Below, one piece after another: positions 1 through 12,803 of a stretch of 64,000 nt of DNA. Positions within the stretch are counted from its first letter, which is position 1; each line of letters begins with the position of its first letter. A program made the translations under genes and the position numbers. The notes under the pieces were generated by a model. That model was not told the DNA's origin. It ran no database searches and worked only from the letters and a program-made list of their open reading frames with translations. Source of the stretch: Saccharina japonica (taxonomy: Eukaryota; Sar; Phaeophyceae; Laminariales; Laminariaceae); NCBI GenBank assembly GCA_008828725.1, contig MEHQ01000481.1, forward strand, positions 348,623-412,622, in the 5' to 3' direction.

Positions 1-3000
1 GCGGGGGGGGGAGTGGGGTGGGGTGGGGTGGGGTGTGGGGGCTATGCAAGTAGCTGTTTGCGGAATTCCGGCACTATTATTGTGTATCGGCATGGATCGG
101 TCGGTTTTACGTACACCGGGGGTGTTGCTGCGAGGAGGATAAAAAGGACCTTGAAATTTGAAGTTTGTTTTTTGGAGGTTTTGGTATGTTTGGGTTCGTT
201 CGTTGGTTGGGTGTACTTTACGTCGTGAATCCACTGACTGACGATGGGACGGGTCAATGTCGTGGGGTAGATGTAAGTTACTTTGATTGGTCCAAAGCAA
301 TCGCGAGGAAAATGCTCGTGAAGTTCTGACTGGTGTCACGCTATAGTTACTCTCCTTCCCCACGTACGTATGTACACGTATTCGTTGGCGGTTTGGAGTG
401 CGCTGTATCGGGGGCTGGTTGTAATATGTCATATTCCGCTGGCATGAGGATGATGATGGCGTGGGTCGTGTACATTGTGTCCAGGGGAAATAAAGGGTGC
501 TGTATCATCGTAGCATCAACCCCGAAACAGGACGAAAAAAAACACACGTAACAACAGGAGCAACCACACAGAAAAACAAAAGGGAGGATTTTGGTGTCCG
601 GGTTTGGTCGAATCGTAGGGGAAGGGGGGAGGAAGAAGAGTGATGATGCCGTTGTTTGTGATAGATTGGTTTTGGGACCCGCGTCGCTGTCGCTATAGGC
701 TTCTACTAATAATACAGTAGCTTCTATTTATAGCTTTCTTCTATGTTTCTATGCTTGTATGCTGAATCGTTTGAAATGCAGCGTTCGTTCGTTGGTTCGT
801 TGGTTTCCTTCCGCCAGTGGCTCTCCTGTTAAATGAACAATGATATTGATAACAAATAACAAATGCGAAAGTCTTCGACCGTGAAGGCTGGGGGGCGCGC
901 TCTCCTCTGCCCGTTCATTCTGTGAACATTGATAAATATGTGAAGAATAATACGTACCTACTAAACAGACCCAACCAAGGAAATGTGTCCTACCGCATCC
1001 AGGATGCACCTGTACGGCTCCCACTCGGCGACATGGGCTATTTGTTGATAGATCGTAATACACGGATCTGGAATGTAATACCTCCCTGAAATATGTACGT
1101 AGAGATTGTGATGAAGTGGGGATGAATGGATTATCTGTTTATTATCAGTTTATCCATCTGTCTGAGGTGTGATGGGAAAAGTTCACAACTTGTTCTCCGC
1201 ACAGAGCACCTCAGGGGGGGACTACGAAACGATGGGCCAGCGTGTTGGGGTCTCGGGGGAGTGACAAAACGGGGCTTTGCTTGGGGTGCTCGCTGACGAG
1301 GAAGTCTGGTGGTACATATTGTACGCACAATACATGCACGCATTATGCGTTGTTTGTGGGGTGTTGTTCGAAACGGTTTCAAATCACAAAAATAAATAAT
1401 GATGCCAGAGTCAGCCTGGTAAGAAATGGAACACACTGACTGGTGCTGGCTGCAGCAGCTGCCCGAGATCCCCCGCCTCCTTTCACATTGTCGGCTAAAA
1501 AAACTCTGTGTTTGTGGAGACATTGAACAACGTAAACATAGTACATTGTTATTATCAGGCGCACCGAATTGAAAGTTGTCGACACCTACCTTGTTGTGGG
1601 GCTTGCTACTACACTGCACTGCACTGTACGCGCACGTACGTTGTTCGAAGTCTCGTCAAGGAGTTTTTTACAACCACATTGTGCGAGGGGGGGGGTCTGG
1701 GCTACCTGTCTGTCTGTGTAGGGAACTCTCGACCTCATTCGTGGGAGGCGTTACCCTCTGCCGGTAACTCAGATCCGGGTTCACTAAGTAGGCTCTTCTC
1801 CCCCCTCCCCACTACGGTACGTGCCTTGCATTTTTATCGCGAGAAGATGTTAGCACTTTCTTCCCTCGTCAACCCGCGTCGAATTGTACGTCGTAGTAGC
1901 CGTGGTTACAGGTACTGTAGTTATGTAGGTGTCGCCCCTTTCCTCCCAACCTCCCGGCACTTGGCGTCAACATCCACTGCTCGTCGATGTTCATTGAATT
2001 TTGCCAATAATTCGAACAGTAGTTACCGATCGTAGACCGGTATTCGTACCTTGGCGTAGAGATCTCAAAAGACTGTTCTTGGTATGCACACATATCATAG
2101 GAAACGTACAGAAATAGGAAAGGGTGGAGCACACGTAGGCAAGATGGAAGCGATCTTAACAAGACTACGAAGCACCTTGACACTAGAATTAGGTTATGAA
2201 TCTTGATCACTTTATAATGGGTTTCATTAAATCACTTGATTTCAACGTTCACTTTTTTTTAGCGGAATTTTAAAGCCGCGGTGGATTACCTAAGATTGAA
2301 CTCTTAGGAATAGCACCACAGCCGAGATACATCACCCTGCCTGCGCAACAGCACCGCGGCAGTACGAGACTAAACTTGTAGAAAAAACGTGGGTAAAAGG
2401 TAAAAGCGTGGGCCCACCCAACACACACCCAACACAGATCATCAGACCATTGACCCAGCACCCATTTTGTGAAGACATGATGTCGAGCAGACTGTCGACG
2501 GGAAAAAGTTTGTTTGTTCATATTTTTGACACAACCAGCGGTGTTCCTGGTGTCATTTTGTTTCGGATTGCTTTCTCCGAGCCACCACAGACAACTGAAG
2601 AGCTATGTACGTACGTACTCAAACGTAATGCAACTGCTGAACCATAACCTCTGTGATACATACGAGTATACGCCCTCGATACGGTGGTAGCTAAAGGGAC
2701 TGTCAAGTCGGCAATTGAGCCGCTTGTTCAAATCATTTTCCGTTACGTACCCATTCTGTCGTCAACAGGCCGACCAATCACAGGGAATTAACAGACACAG
2801 ACACACCAAACAAAAACACCCTACAAGTACTCTGCTATATAAAGCACACCAAGTACACGCACCCAATACCCACGCCAAACATCACACCATGAAAAGAAAA
2901 CCAAAACGCCAAACAGGTGCTTTCTTTCCACCGCCGCTATATCTGGGCTCGCCCCCTGCATTTGTGTACCGGCAGCTTTTTTCTCAGTTTTCGTATGTAC

Positions 3001-4342
3001 CGTATGTACAAGTTTGCCTTTACCATACCATACTGTCGCGAATCATTCCATACAAACACGCGCGAACCGTGCTCCAAGAGAGCGCCAACCTCCCGTTAAA
3101 CCGCATCCCACCTAGCGGCCGGGCCTTTTTTTTTTCATCACCCCCTACCACCATGCTTGAACAAGCCCTCCACAACATTGGGAAACCCCTCCAAGAGTAA
3201 AATAATACCGAAACCGAAAGCCACCTAATCATTCGGAAAGCTTTCCTACCTCATACAAGAATCGTCCTCGATGTCGACCACATAATTTTGAAAAATAAAA
3301 ACGACGAACGAGCTGGCCAGGAAGCAGTAATTCGCCGACGCATAAACTTGAGCGCTTCAACCTAACGCGCGAGTGACTTCCCTGCCTTCCCCTTTCTGCA
3401 CCGCCAAACAAACCTAAACCATTGCAGGCGATCAGAAAATAAGACGGCTACACCCCCTCCCCCCCCCGCTCGTACAACCCCAAGTCAAAACACAAGCCAT
3501 GCACGCACCGCACAAGTGACATCACATCCCTGTCCGAACTATGATACTACCAAATGCAGCGAGAATGCGGGAAGGGAAACACAATCGAACCGTGAACCAA
3601 TAAAAACGCCGCTTCATGTTCGGTGGTCGTCGTGACAGCGTCCCCCGGTTTCTGGCGACTTACCAACACGCCTCTTTAACAAATCTGGGGGGACAGTAAA
3701 CTAATAGAAGTTCGCAAAAAACGTCCCGTCACAAAAGCCGATCCTCCCCCACCCCCCAATACATACAACGCAGGCCAAGTACTGCCGCCTGCAACGGGCG
3801 AAAGGGTTCAGTCTCCTGCACTCACCCTCCACCTTCTTATGTTTCACAACGAACGCAACTTCAACAACGAACGCCTCCGCAAAGAGGAACGCCGGTGAAA
3901 CGAATTATGCTTCCCCGAACAGAAAAAAACGCTTCGTCCTGCTTGCCCACCTCTCCCATAAAAATCGTCCTGGAAACGAAAGCCCCTGCTCAATCAACAG
4001 GAGCCACCCTAGACTCTAAAACAGCCCCAAATTAACAATTAGACAGCAAGGAACAGCGTCGCCCAATCTCCACACCCGAAGATATCTCAAAAGCCTACGA
4101 GCTCAAGGACCCCCCGGCCAGCTTTACAAGGCGACTCAAAGAGACCATCCTAATTCTAACAGCTTTGAGGCATCTTCGTATGAATCAAACCTTTCGTTGA
4201 AAAGCGCCTCAGGCGAGAGGTCGATCGCAGCAGTACAACAACAGCAGCAACCAAACCATCAAGGTCGTCGACCCTACCTATCCGTATCTAGCCTATATAA
4301 TAGAGCTTTGAGGCTTCAGCGGTTTCAGCCGTTTCAGTTCCT
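1..4342. other. Repeat-rich stretch with no recognised gene
   Basis: I see no exon here that combines protein-like sequence with splice signals. The stretch opens with a GGGGT-type simple repeat (1-37). It contains one truncated SINE copy (listed separately), and from about 2.75 kb to 4.3 kb the plus strand is strikingly rich in A and C and poor in G and T. The open frames here are short, start mostly at non-ATG codons and have no coding character. It may include untranslated sequence of the minus-strand gene whose last exon ends at 4343, but nothing shows that directly. Confidence 0.5.
1762..1890 (-). mobile_element. SINE family A, truncated copy
   Basis: Read on the minus strand, this matches the body of the SINE at 61171-61500. 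It shares the TCTCGCGATAAAAATGCAAGG core, then a GGGGAGGGGGGAGAAGAG tract, then CCTACTT and GATCTGAGTTAC. The tRNA-like head and the A-rich tail are not visible, so it is shortened at both ends. Family membership rests on direct comparison with the four other copies in this window. Confidence 0.75.
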
Positions 4343-4479
4343 TCAGCAGGAAAACGCCGCTACCTCCGCCCCGTAGAAACCCTGCCACTGGTCGAAGGCT
4401 GCGGGGGCCGCTAGGTGTTCGCGGGTGTTCTGGAGCCGGCCGGCGGAGCGGTCTTCCAACCAGATGTCTTGCTTCGAAA
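4343..4479 (-). CDS. Terminal exon of an unidentified minus-strand gene
   Basis: This is a 137-nt exon with a strong acceptor (TTTTTTCTTTCAG just upstream at 4480-4492) and a TGA stop at 4345-4343. In the frame that needs one base from an upstream exon, it encodes about 45 residues beginning SKQDIWLEDRSAGRLQN and ending GAEVAAFSC. The composition is protein-like, with a GC-rich third position and an amphipathic start. I do not recognise a family. I could not find the upstream exons between 4.5 and 7.1 kb with confidence, so the gene is incomplete here. The polypyrimidine tract and the immediate change in composition at the acceptor are the main support. Confidence 0.5.
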
Positions 4480-4974
4480 CTGAAAGAAAAAAAAAACATG
4501 GAACAATCGAACAATCGAATGCATCATCACAAAATGTGGGGGGCGGGGAGGGGTAGGTAAGGTCTGTTAAGTTTTTTGTTGTGTTCGCAGGCAGAAATTT
4601 GAAATACAAAACAAATAGGAGAGGGGAAGGGAAGGGGTCAAAAATAACGATTGTTAATACTGAGTACATGAATATCACAGCAAGACAGCAATAGGGTAAG
4701 GAGGCGCTAAGACTCTTTAAGACTATCAGGTAGATTAAACTAACGACTGCTGCCGTGTAGATAGACTGGCATGACTTAAGGTGATTTCAGTAGTGGACAT
4801 CGCCTGATGGTAAATCTTCCTGGGGTGGCTATTTTCGCACTCTGGTTGGCTAAGGGGTACCTGGTTGGCTTAAGGGGTCCCTGGTTGGCTGGTTGGCTAA
4901 GGAGTAGCAGGTACATACCAGGTATATTGTAAGCGGCTCGATCAACTTAAGAGTCTTTCCCAGCCACAGCGTCC

Positions 4975-5105
4975 CGAGCCGGCCGAATCAACCTATTATT
5001 AATAGTCGAGTATTTTCAAGCACAGCATCCACGCCGGCCGAATCAACCTATTAATAGAGTCTTACCAAGCACAGCATCCTAGCACTGATCACTGCTACGA
5101 GTATA
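4975..5105. repeat. Tandem duplication of about 60 bp with CTATTAATAG
   Basis: Two adjacent copies share GGCCGAATCAACCTATT, then TCAAGCACAGCATCC or CCAAGCACAGCATCC. The second copy has the exact palindrome CTATTAATAG at 5048-5057. A short run of TTAGGG-like units follows within 10-20 bp. Confidence 0.8.
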
Positions 5106-6305
5106 GGGTTAGGGTTAGGGTTCGGGTCGGGGGGTCGGCTATAGGCGCCGAACACAAAACCTTCGAAAATATTCAACATCAGCAGGTGTCCACGCCTCGA
5201 TGATTTACAGCAGTATGGACATAATTACGTACCTGGTATCTGCTCATGTTTGTACTTTCGAATGTTCGCATGGTCGTGTCATGTTTTTTAGTCTTGAGCA
5301 TTTTGAGAGTTTTTTTACTGTACTTTATGTACAAGTTTCGCGGCTTGATACTAATGTTAATAGTAGCAATGGCCACAATACTGCTGTAGTGGTACGGAGG
5401 ACAGCTCGTCGAGCCTCGAGAGGCAAGACAGCTGCCCTGAATGAAAGCGGCTGTTGGTGTTGCTCTGTGGCGTCCAACAAGCCACGCTGTTGTCCGGACA
5501 TCTATATACCGAGTATCACAAGCAACCCAAGCCCAGCCGATCCTCGGGAATCAGGAAGCAGCGCACCAATAACGAATTAAATAAAATTATTATAAATACG
5601 AATTACGAAGAGTACGCCCTTTTACCACCACTAAGATTACGCCGCCCCCCCTCCGCCTTTAGGAAGTAATTGGCGGAAGACCGCGTAAACAGCAACAGCT
5701 GACCAGAAATAACGGAACAACTATTAATGGAGTAAATGTGATGTGTGATGCGTTGATGCTCATTGGTTCATCTGTTAACTTCAACTGCCTCCATTGGGCA
5801 ACAGCTGGGACTCAGACAGCTGTCATTGGGTACAGCAGCTGTAACTTCAACTGGTGCCAGGGCTGTTCGCTACGGGGCGGGTCAACTGCCGTTTTTGTAC
5901 CAGATCCACACTCTGTAGTATAGGGTCGGTCAGATTCAGATAGTTCAGAGAAAGCTATATACGTGCCGGCCGGTATACGAAATGTTGCGAAATGTGAATG
6001 TTCTCTTTTTTATTACTCTGTAACGTTGTATACATAGAAAGCAAGCCGTACCTGGGGTACTGTATACGAGTACAGCAGTATCTACAGCAGGAGGAGTATG
6101 TACCGGTACAGCAGTATCGATACTCGTAGTAGCGATGGCTGTGCAATCGGCGCACTTTGACTATTACGGGACGTACTATTCATGTAATGGTAGTGCTGTA
6201 GATACTGCTGTTGATACTGCTGTTCTCGTAGCCCAGCAAATGTGGAGGTGTGCAGGTCTACTTCTGCATGCTGTTGTGTGCTGTCTTTATGTATGACAAC
6301 GCAGT

Positions 6306-6306
<1 letters not shown>

Positions 6307-6338
<32 letters not shown>
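6307..6338. repeat. CAG trinucleotide microsatellite
   Basis: About ten uninterrupted CAG units. CAGCAG and CAGCAGTA words are also scattered through much of the window, so this is the longest pure run of a locally common word. Confidence 0.9.
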
Positions 6339-7172
6339 GGGGCACAGCAAAAACGCAAAAACGTGACCGCGTGAGTGATAACTGATAACCACGTGACGAC
6401 AAGAAAACTCGCGTCGTCCTCGCACATGAAGGCATATGCATAAAACACAATAACGCAGTCGCCGTCACGGAACAGCAGCAGCTAACTGGCTGCTGCTGCT
6501 GTATCGTCATTTCATATCCGTCGGTTGGTTGACAGGGAATACAGGGTCCTCAAACAAAACTGCCCCATGATATATACGCTGCTGCGTACCATTTTCCGCA
6601 CCAGGTACCAGGTGTAAGGCAAGAGAGGAGAAAGCGCCGCCGCGGGCAACTTCCCCGCGGAGCATCATCACTGCCGCCTTGGGGTGTGGTTGCTGTACGA
6701 TGATGGAATGGTCTCATGATAACATGATAACCCATCACTACGACGCCAATAGAAGTAAACTGCTGTAGCAGCAGTACAGGAATACAAGCAGAATATCAGA
6801 ATGTCATCGAGTTCATGGAGGGCGAGAATGGTTAATCCTGTCCCAGAAAGAACAATGCTGGAAAATTTGTAACAATTCTCTATGTTTTCATTTATTCCAT
6901 GCAACATGATGTTGACGGCATGGAACATAGCGTCGGCATCGGATTGCGGCAGAGCATCGCTCCACTGCTGCTGCTTGTAGCATGCGCTCTTTATCATCAA
7001 AGCTGCTGCTGCTACTTGCTGTCTGCCTGCTGTCACGGTCTGCGGATATGTATCTACCTCTGTCTGTGCTCAGCTGGCAGCTGGTGCATCCATCAACGTA
7101 TTTTTGTCGGAAAAAGAATGCGGTCAATCCGCCCAACCACCCGAACAAGCATATATCTGCATCGGAGGGACT

Positions 7173-7571
7173 CTACCCCAAGAACAGGCCCGAGAATAAG
7201 TCGAAGAAATGTGAACTGGAGGCCCAGAAGACAAACGAAGGCATCGAGAGAAGACCCCAGACCAGCGCCACGCCCGTCAAGAGTACTGTTGTATCTACTT
7301 TCGTGCTCAATAGGAAGCGAGTGTGCCCGTAATGCACCCAACAAGTCGGGTGTCTGTTCGTGATGATCGGAAACTGAACGGCTTGTTTGCGCCTGCTTTT
7401 CACTGTTTTTTGCTGTTGTTTTTGCTCACCTCTGGGCAAAGTTGGCGAACCGGCTCCTCTTCTCTGGACGTTTTGCAGGAAGTCTAGCCCGCTCCCGCTT
7501 CCAGTGGCGCTCGCGGGGGCGGTGGCAGCCAGTGCTCCCAGGGTGATCATCTTTACGGCGTTGGTGGCCAT
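7173..7571 (-). CDS. Small membrane protein with N-terminal signal, two exons
   Basis: Exon 1 is 7571-7430 (ATG at 7571) and ends at an AGAG/GTGAGC donor. Exon 2 is 7285-7173, after an ACAACAG acceptor, with a TAG stop. The phase (1) agrees, giving 84 residues. Residues 1-22 look like a signal or targeting sequence (MATNAVKMITLGALAATAP), followed by a Gly/Ser-rich hinge and LDFLQNVQRR. The C-terminal 35 residues are a hydrophobic helix plus aromatic tail (FFDLFSGLFLG). The unspliced frame also stays open through the 144-nt intron, so a retained-intron form of 132 residues is possible. I recognise no family. A secreted, plastid or inner-membrane location is inference from hydropathy only. Confidence 0.55.
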   Translation of the reverse strand: MATNAVKMITLGALAATAPASATGSGSGLDFLQNVQRRGAGSPTLPRGEQKQQQKTVKSRRKQAVQFPIITNRHPTCWVHYGHTRFLLSTKVDTTVLLTGVALVWGLLSMPSFVFWASSSHFFDLFSGLFLG

Positions 7572-9832
7572 GCTGTGTGGTTGTCTGCTAAAGTTTTTCC
7601 AAAGAGTAGCTGGAGAGAGTCTCTGAGGTGGTTGTGTTTGTCAGACGCGAATATGAGTAACTGAACTTTGTTGGGGGTTGGAGAATGGCAGAATGCAGGG
7701 AGAATGGCGAACGAGAATGAACGAATGATGGATTCAATAATCGGCGTTATTATCGATCTTATTTCGAGGGGATAGGGGACGCATATCGGATGTCGAAAAA
7801 ATGAAAAAATGAAATTGGAATTGGATGTGGAACACTACATCAGCAACGACAGCAGAGATCGTGACATTGAGTTCCTTGCGGTCGACTCCAGTGCACTCTC
7901 AGGGAGGAATATCTGCAGCTGCCCTGCAGTTGGTCCCACGTAAGCGCTAATAATCTGCATGGCTTCGCCTGAGAGACCGAGAAGCAGGGGTAAGCCCAAC
8001 ACGTCGGTATGGTTCCTTGGAGCTTATTTTTTGGTGACGAGATGCGGAGGGTGGGGTACGATGGCATTTTGCACAGTAGGATCTCGACCTTGGCCAAGCG
8101 CAAGTGGGGGTCGATCATCGCTGGACCAGGGCAGTGCTTTCCACGGAGAGAGATATTTGCGCAGCATTACGGCGCTGGGGGTTGCAGCGCCGGCTTGGAG
8201 GGCGGATAAATCGGTGTCGATGAAGGTGAAGACGCAGAAGGCAAGAAAAAACCCAAAGGCCCGTCGAGGTGGACCTCGGACTGATGCTGAAGGCTATTCT
8301 GCTGAGGCATTCGGTGAGTCCGTCGGTTGGGCAGCGAGTGTGGCATCCGGTATCGGGGGTGTTCTGGCTAGCTAGTCTTCTGACGGTACCTAGGTACGCT
8401 TCGTGGCCGTCTGTTGCCGCGCTGATCGAAGTACCAATGGAAAGTGTGTACATGCCTGGTATATTGGAGCCCAAAGTTGAGGTTCAAAACAGATTTTGAT
8501 TTTTGAAATCAGATGTTCAAAGTTCAATGTTCCACGTATTCTGTATTATCAAGTCTCCCGAAAAGATCGCGGCGTTTGGTACTTGTGTAGCAGGCACGCG
8601 ACGGGCAAGCAGAGCAAGCAGATGAATCACACCCACGCCCTATTATAGCCTACGTCATCCCCCCCACCCCCACCCCCACCCCCCACGGTCTGCTTGTAGA
8701 CTAAGCTTGTGAGGATTAAGGATATATATCACCAACTACGATACTTTTCGTAGCAAAACGCCTTTTCTTGACGGAACGGCGTTTAGATTCGTATGCTGCT
8801 GCTGCTGTGCTGCGACGCATGATACTCGCACGTACATACGTAGAGAGATGCGGGAAGAGCAAAGTCGCCAAACTTACCAGTAACAGATAAGTACCTCGTA
8901 CAGAGCATGCACAGCTAGATCATCTAGTTCATCACCTGTAGTTGTGAGAGGTTGTGCAGGATCTGCACAGTAGTGCAGATCCAACCCAAGAAACATGTCG
9001 TCCATATTTTACAGCTTCCACCTGGCAACATGAGCTAGATCATATAGATCATAAAGATCATACAGATCCTACAGATCAGGAGCATATCTGCCGTGAAATA
9101 TCTACGTATAGAAGTCATGAAGTTGGAATCGATGATCTATCTGTACATGATCTGTCCGAGGTCCGAGGTGTGGTATAGTTGTGCTTCTTTCACAGCATCA
9201 TAAATACGTGCGATACAAGCGTCTATGCGCTGTCTGCTGTCTGCCGGTACTCGTACAGTAGTCTTGAGCTGGTATCAATAGTATCAATAGTATTGTTGTA
9301 GTTGTGGCTGCTCGACCAACCTGGGCACTCTCAAAAGGCGGGGGGAGGGGGAGGCAGTAGAGTGGCATCCCCTCCCAGCCAGAAAAACACGTGTGTATCA
9401 GATGTGGGGATGCTGTAGTTTCCGATTTGATAACCGATACGCTTTCCGACTTATCGGAACTTCCGATACGATATCCAACACTGTCTGTACCGGCTGCTGT
9501 AGTATACCGGCACCTGGTACGATATCCATGTACGCGCCCGTGTGCCGGTATGTCCGTACCAAGGCTATAAAAACCCAACATCGGTAACCCACATCACCAG
9601 GACTTTCTAGCTCTGCCGTTAATGACAATATTGTCTCCACTATACCTTGTGTTTAGGTATTAATAGCACGTTTTGCTTCTTGATCCCGTCGCTTTCGGTG
9701 TCTCTCTCGCAACGTACATTGGTGTGTGACCCCCTTGACCTCTGCTATCGTTTGTCCTCTTTTCTCTGTGGATCCCGCTGGCCGGTTGGCGTGACATGTC
9801 CCTTTCGGGCCGCCGTGCAAATTCCAGTGAAG
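7572..9832. other. Stretch upstream of the HNH gene; fragments only
   Basis: No intact gene is recognised. It contains the protein-like fragment at 7835-8022, C-rich runs (CCCCCACCCCCACCCCC near 8660), and a direct repeat of AGATCATA/AGATCCTA units at about 9030-9080. The last few hundred bases are the likely promoter and 5' leader of the HNH gene. No TATA box can be assigned with confidence. Confidence 0.4.
7835..8022 (-). pseudogene. Protein-like fragment, possible terminal exon or gene remnant
   Basis: After an AAATAAG dinucleotide acceptor, the minus strand reads about 61 codons to a TAG. The frame contains DVLGLPLLLGLSGEAMQ and ends in SRSLLSLLM, with good third-position bias. Just upstream, another minus-strand frame (about 8250-8027) is also protein-like but runs into a stop immediately before this one. 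It could therefore be two exons with an unrecognised intron, or a decayed gene with a frame change. I cannot name a family. Confidence 0.22.
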
Positions 9833-12803
9833 ATGAGGCACGAGGTGGCTCTCCAGGTGGCAACCAGCAGCACCAATAGTCGCAAGGAGCGAAAGACCAA
9901 GTTCACCGGGGGGCTGGATTCGTGCCCATGCCTCGTGCTCAACGCCGACTACCAGCCATTGTCGTACCTTCCACTGAGGTGAGGTTTGTTCACTTGCCGC
10001 CCTTCTCAAGCTCATGATGCTGTTATTGCTGCTGCAGCTGTGGTGCCGAGCGTTGACTGCTTGACTGTATAATGGTATTAAAGTGGAATTGAGAAGTGCA
10101 CGTGTTCGCGGGCATCGTCGTGTTCTAACGAGCCGAGTTGTTTTATCGCGGTCGCACATGATGACAATGGTGGGGCAAGGTTCAATCGCTGTGCTCCAGG
10201 AGTTCAAAAGCCGTTGAGGTGATTCCATTGGTTAGGACGACCGCCTCAACACAAACGCGGCATCCGTACGCATGCACACCGCATGGGAGTGCACTGCGTA
10301 GATCCGTAGCTGCGTCTATAGTACATAGATTATCTGGCCTACAGTGGTATCGGAAAACAAATCGAAGGGACATGCTATACATACCGCGCGATGATTCTAT
10401 GTTTTTGGTGCCCGATACGGTGCACTTGGCAAACACCGCCGTGCCATCTCGTCTATCGCAGAAGTGTCGAGCAAGCGTCGTTCCGTGCCTTTGTCTCGAT
10501 TCACCGCTGTCGATGTCACGCGAGGGTCTGGCTGTCCTATGTCTGTTACACGCGCGTACGGTACGGTGGGCACAATGGCGCTAGTCTTGTTCTTGTCGGT
10601 GAATCAAAGCGTAACCGTTGAATCCAAGCGTCATCGGTTGGACCGCATGGAGCCATTGCCACACCGTATGGGATATGGGAGCGAGGGCTTTAAGCGCCCG
10701 TAACGTCGAGTATTCGCAACGAACCGTCCAAAAGCGACTCGCCCCCATTGGCATGGCATCGGTTTTGCGCGGATGCTGGTGTCGGACAATGCAGCAGATA
10801 TCCAGAGCGATCGACCTTTGGGCACTTGAAAAAAGAGTCACCGTCGATGCTGATGCATATAATGATGATGAACACGTTCTCACATTAGACTGTTAATAGC
10901 TGATTCCCCTGAAATCTAGCCCGTGGTCACAAAGGTACAGCAGTACGTTGCACACCCCGTCATACTAACGCGTCACGCGTTTCCAGCACTGCAGCTGTGT
11001 ACTATACGGTTGCCATGAAGGGAAAGTCGTGCGAATCGTGATGCTGGTAGACACTAACCATTCCGCAGCCGTTCCATGACCGCTGACCTCATCTCTTCGT
11101 GCGGCGCCCCCCGCGACGTTTTGATCTCCGGCTGCCGCAGTTTGTGGGGGTGGCAGGATGTAATTAAGGCGGTGTTCATGAACAAGGTCACCGTCTTGGC
11201 AACCTACGGGGACCGGTCCATCCGCAGCCCCCGCATGGTTGTCCAGCTCCCGAGCGTCATCGCCCTGAAGGTGATTTTTGCCGTCATTTCGCTTCGCTTC
11301 CCTTGGCAGAGCTTCCTTGCCAAGCATGCAGCGGCACGTACTTCCGAAAAAAATGCTGCCGCGCGCGTGATAAGCCAGAGACAACAATGCGAAACGTTAA
11401 CGATATTACGACTGCGAAAACAGATGAACTCTAGATTCCAAGCAGTTTATTCCAGAAAACGTGGGCGCAGTTGTGAAGGCGTTCATATTTCCGAAGGCGT
11501 TTTTATTTCCATGTTCGTCGAGCTAGCCATGTTTTTCCTCGCATTAAGAGCTTGCGACCGACCCCCATCCCCTCTTTTATTTTCTTCCGCGTGCCTTCCA
11601 AAAGCAGCACTTATTTTTTTATCATGGCATTATCCACCGTTCCCCCCTTGCACAACCAACTCGCGGACCCATCGACCGTCTGTCGTTTCGATTCAACCAT
11701 GTTTGTTTTTTCGCCGAGCAGGAGTTCGTGAACCAGCACAGGACTCATCCGCCGTTCACGAGACGCAACCTGTTTCTGCGCGACTCGCACAAGTGCCAGT
11801 ACTGCCTCAAGTATTTCCCCCCACACGACCTGAGCTTCGACCACGTTCTGCCCAAAAAGCTGGGTGGAAAGGGTAGTTGGGATAACGTCGTCACAGCTTG
11901 CGGGAGGTGCGTGTGTACCCACGGAGTCGGTTTTTTTTTGGTTTGGCGAGGGGGGTGCAGAGGGTACCCGCAATTGGATTCTTCTTGCACCATGTTTGTT
12001 GTCCGCTGGATTCCGACCAGCAACAGTTGTCACTGCGCAAGTACAGCCGTTGTGTTTGTTACCTGTGTCTTCACGTTGTTGCGGCAGCTGTGTATAGCTT
12101 GGTGGACTCCCGCTGCCGTCGTAGGAAGTACGCGCCTTGTGTTTGGTTGCAGTGGTGTCAGCGTCGAGTCTGTGGCGGCCTTGAGGCGTTTGTATCTCTA
12201 CCGTTATGTACTGTATTGCTTCCCGCCTTTTGTCTTAAAAGTGAAGATTGGAAGGGTTGTTTACACACTTTATTACGCTGAGGTGGAGGAGGGAGGTTCC
12301 TCTCCCCCCCCAGCCTACTGGTAGCCCTGACCAATAGTGTGCCGTGATTATATACGCTGTAATTGTGAGGATGACGATGATGTTATCACAACAGCTCAAG
12401 TCCCTGAAATATCACCCGTGGTCACCAGACTGGCTGTCAAACGTCTCGATGGAACAAAAAACAAATACGAAGGTAATTGAAGGCGACTTGGACGCGAGAG
12501 GATAGTGTTGCCACCCCCTGCCGGTAAAAGCATGGTTCCTGATGTTGCCCCCTGCCTGCCTCCCTCACGTTCATCAGGTGCAATAATCGCAAAAGTGATT
12601 GCCACCCCCGAAACTTGCGCTCCATCGGCATGAGCCTATCCAAGTACCCGGTTACGCCTTCCTTCCATGAGCTGCAAATGAAGGCCCGCAGGTACCCTCC
12701 CAGTCAGATACACGAGACGTGGGAGGAGTTCCTCTACTTTGAGAGGGAGATTTTGGAGGACGAGGGGGCACAGCAAGAGGATGGGGTGGGAAGCGTGGTA
12801 TAG
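9833..12803 (+). CDS. HNH endonuclease-family protein, four exons
   Basis: The exons are 9833-9978, 11141-11270, 11722-11906 and 12578-12803. All introns are GT-AG, and the joins restore one frame of 228 residues ending in TAG at 12801-12803. The start is the first in-frame ATG (9833). After a basic leader, residues 34-60 carry the LVLNADYQPLSYLPLS-LWGWQDVIKAV block typical of the algal and bacterial HNH family. The nuclease domain spans about 108-165: a zinc pair C117/C120 and C152/C155, the D132-H133 dyad, N147, and the closing N156-N157. The family (probably HNH_5) cuts DNA with a beta-beta-alpha-metal fold; the cellular role in eukaryotes is not established. The 3' end is an acidic tail of about 30 residues. 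Every expected motif residue is present, so it looks functional. A plastid or mitochondrial leader cannot be excluded. Confidence 0.9.

Larger units (their letters stand above)
4480..7172. other. Non-coding or intronic stretch with tandem and microsatellite repeats
   Basis: No gene can be supported. The visible content is a TGGTTGGCTAAGGGG-type tandem repeat (about 4830-4905), a 60-bp duplication (4975-5105), three TTAGGG-like units (about 5104-5122) and a CAG microsatellite (6307-6338). Part may be intron of the minus-strand gene ending at 4343. A frame on the minus strand around 6.75-7.0 kb reads for about 100 codons, but it lacks an ATG and clear splice sites. Confidence 0.45.

Noticed and set aside
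1131-2035. Open frames of 110-175 codons on both strands at 1.1-2.2 kb
   Set aside because: They overlap one another on opposite strands, cross a truncated SINE copy and show no coding composition or splice pattern.
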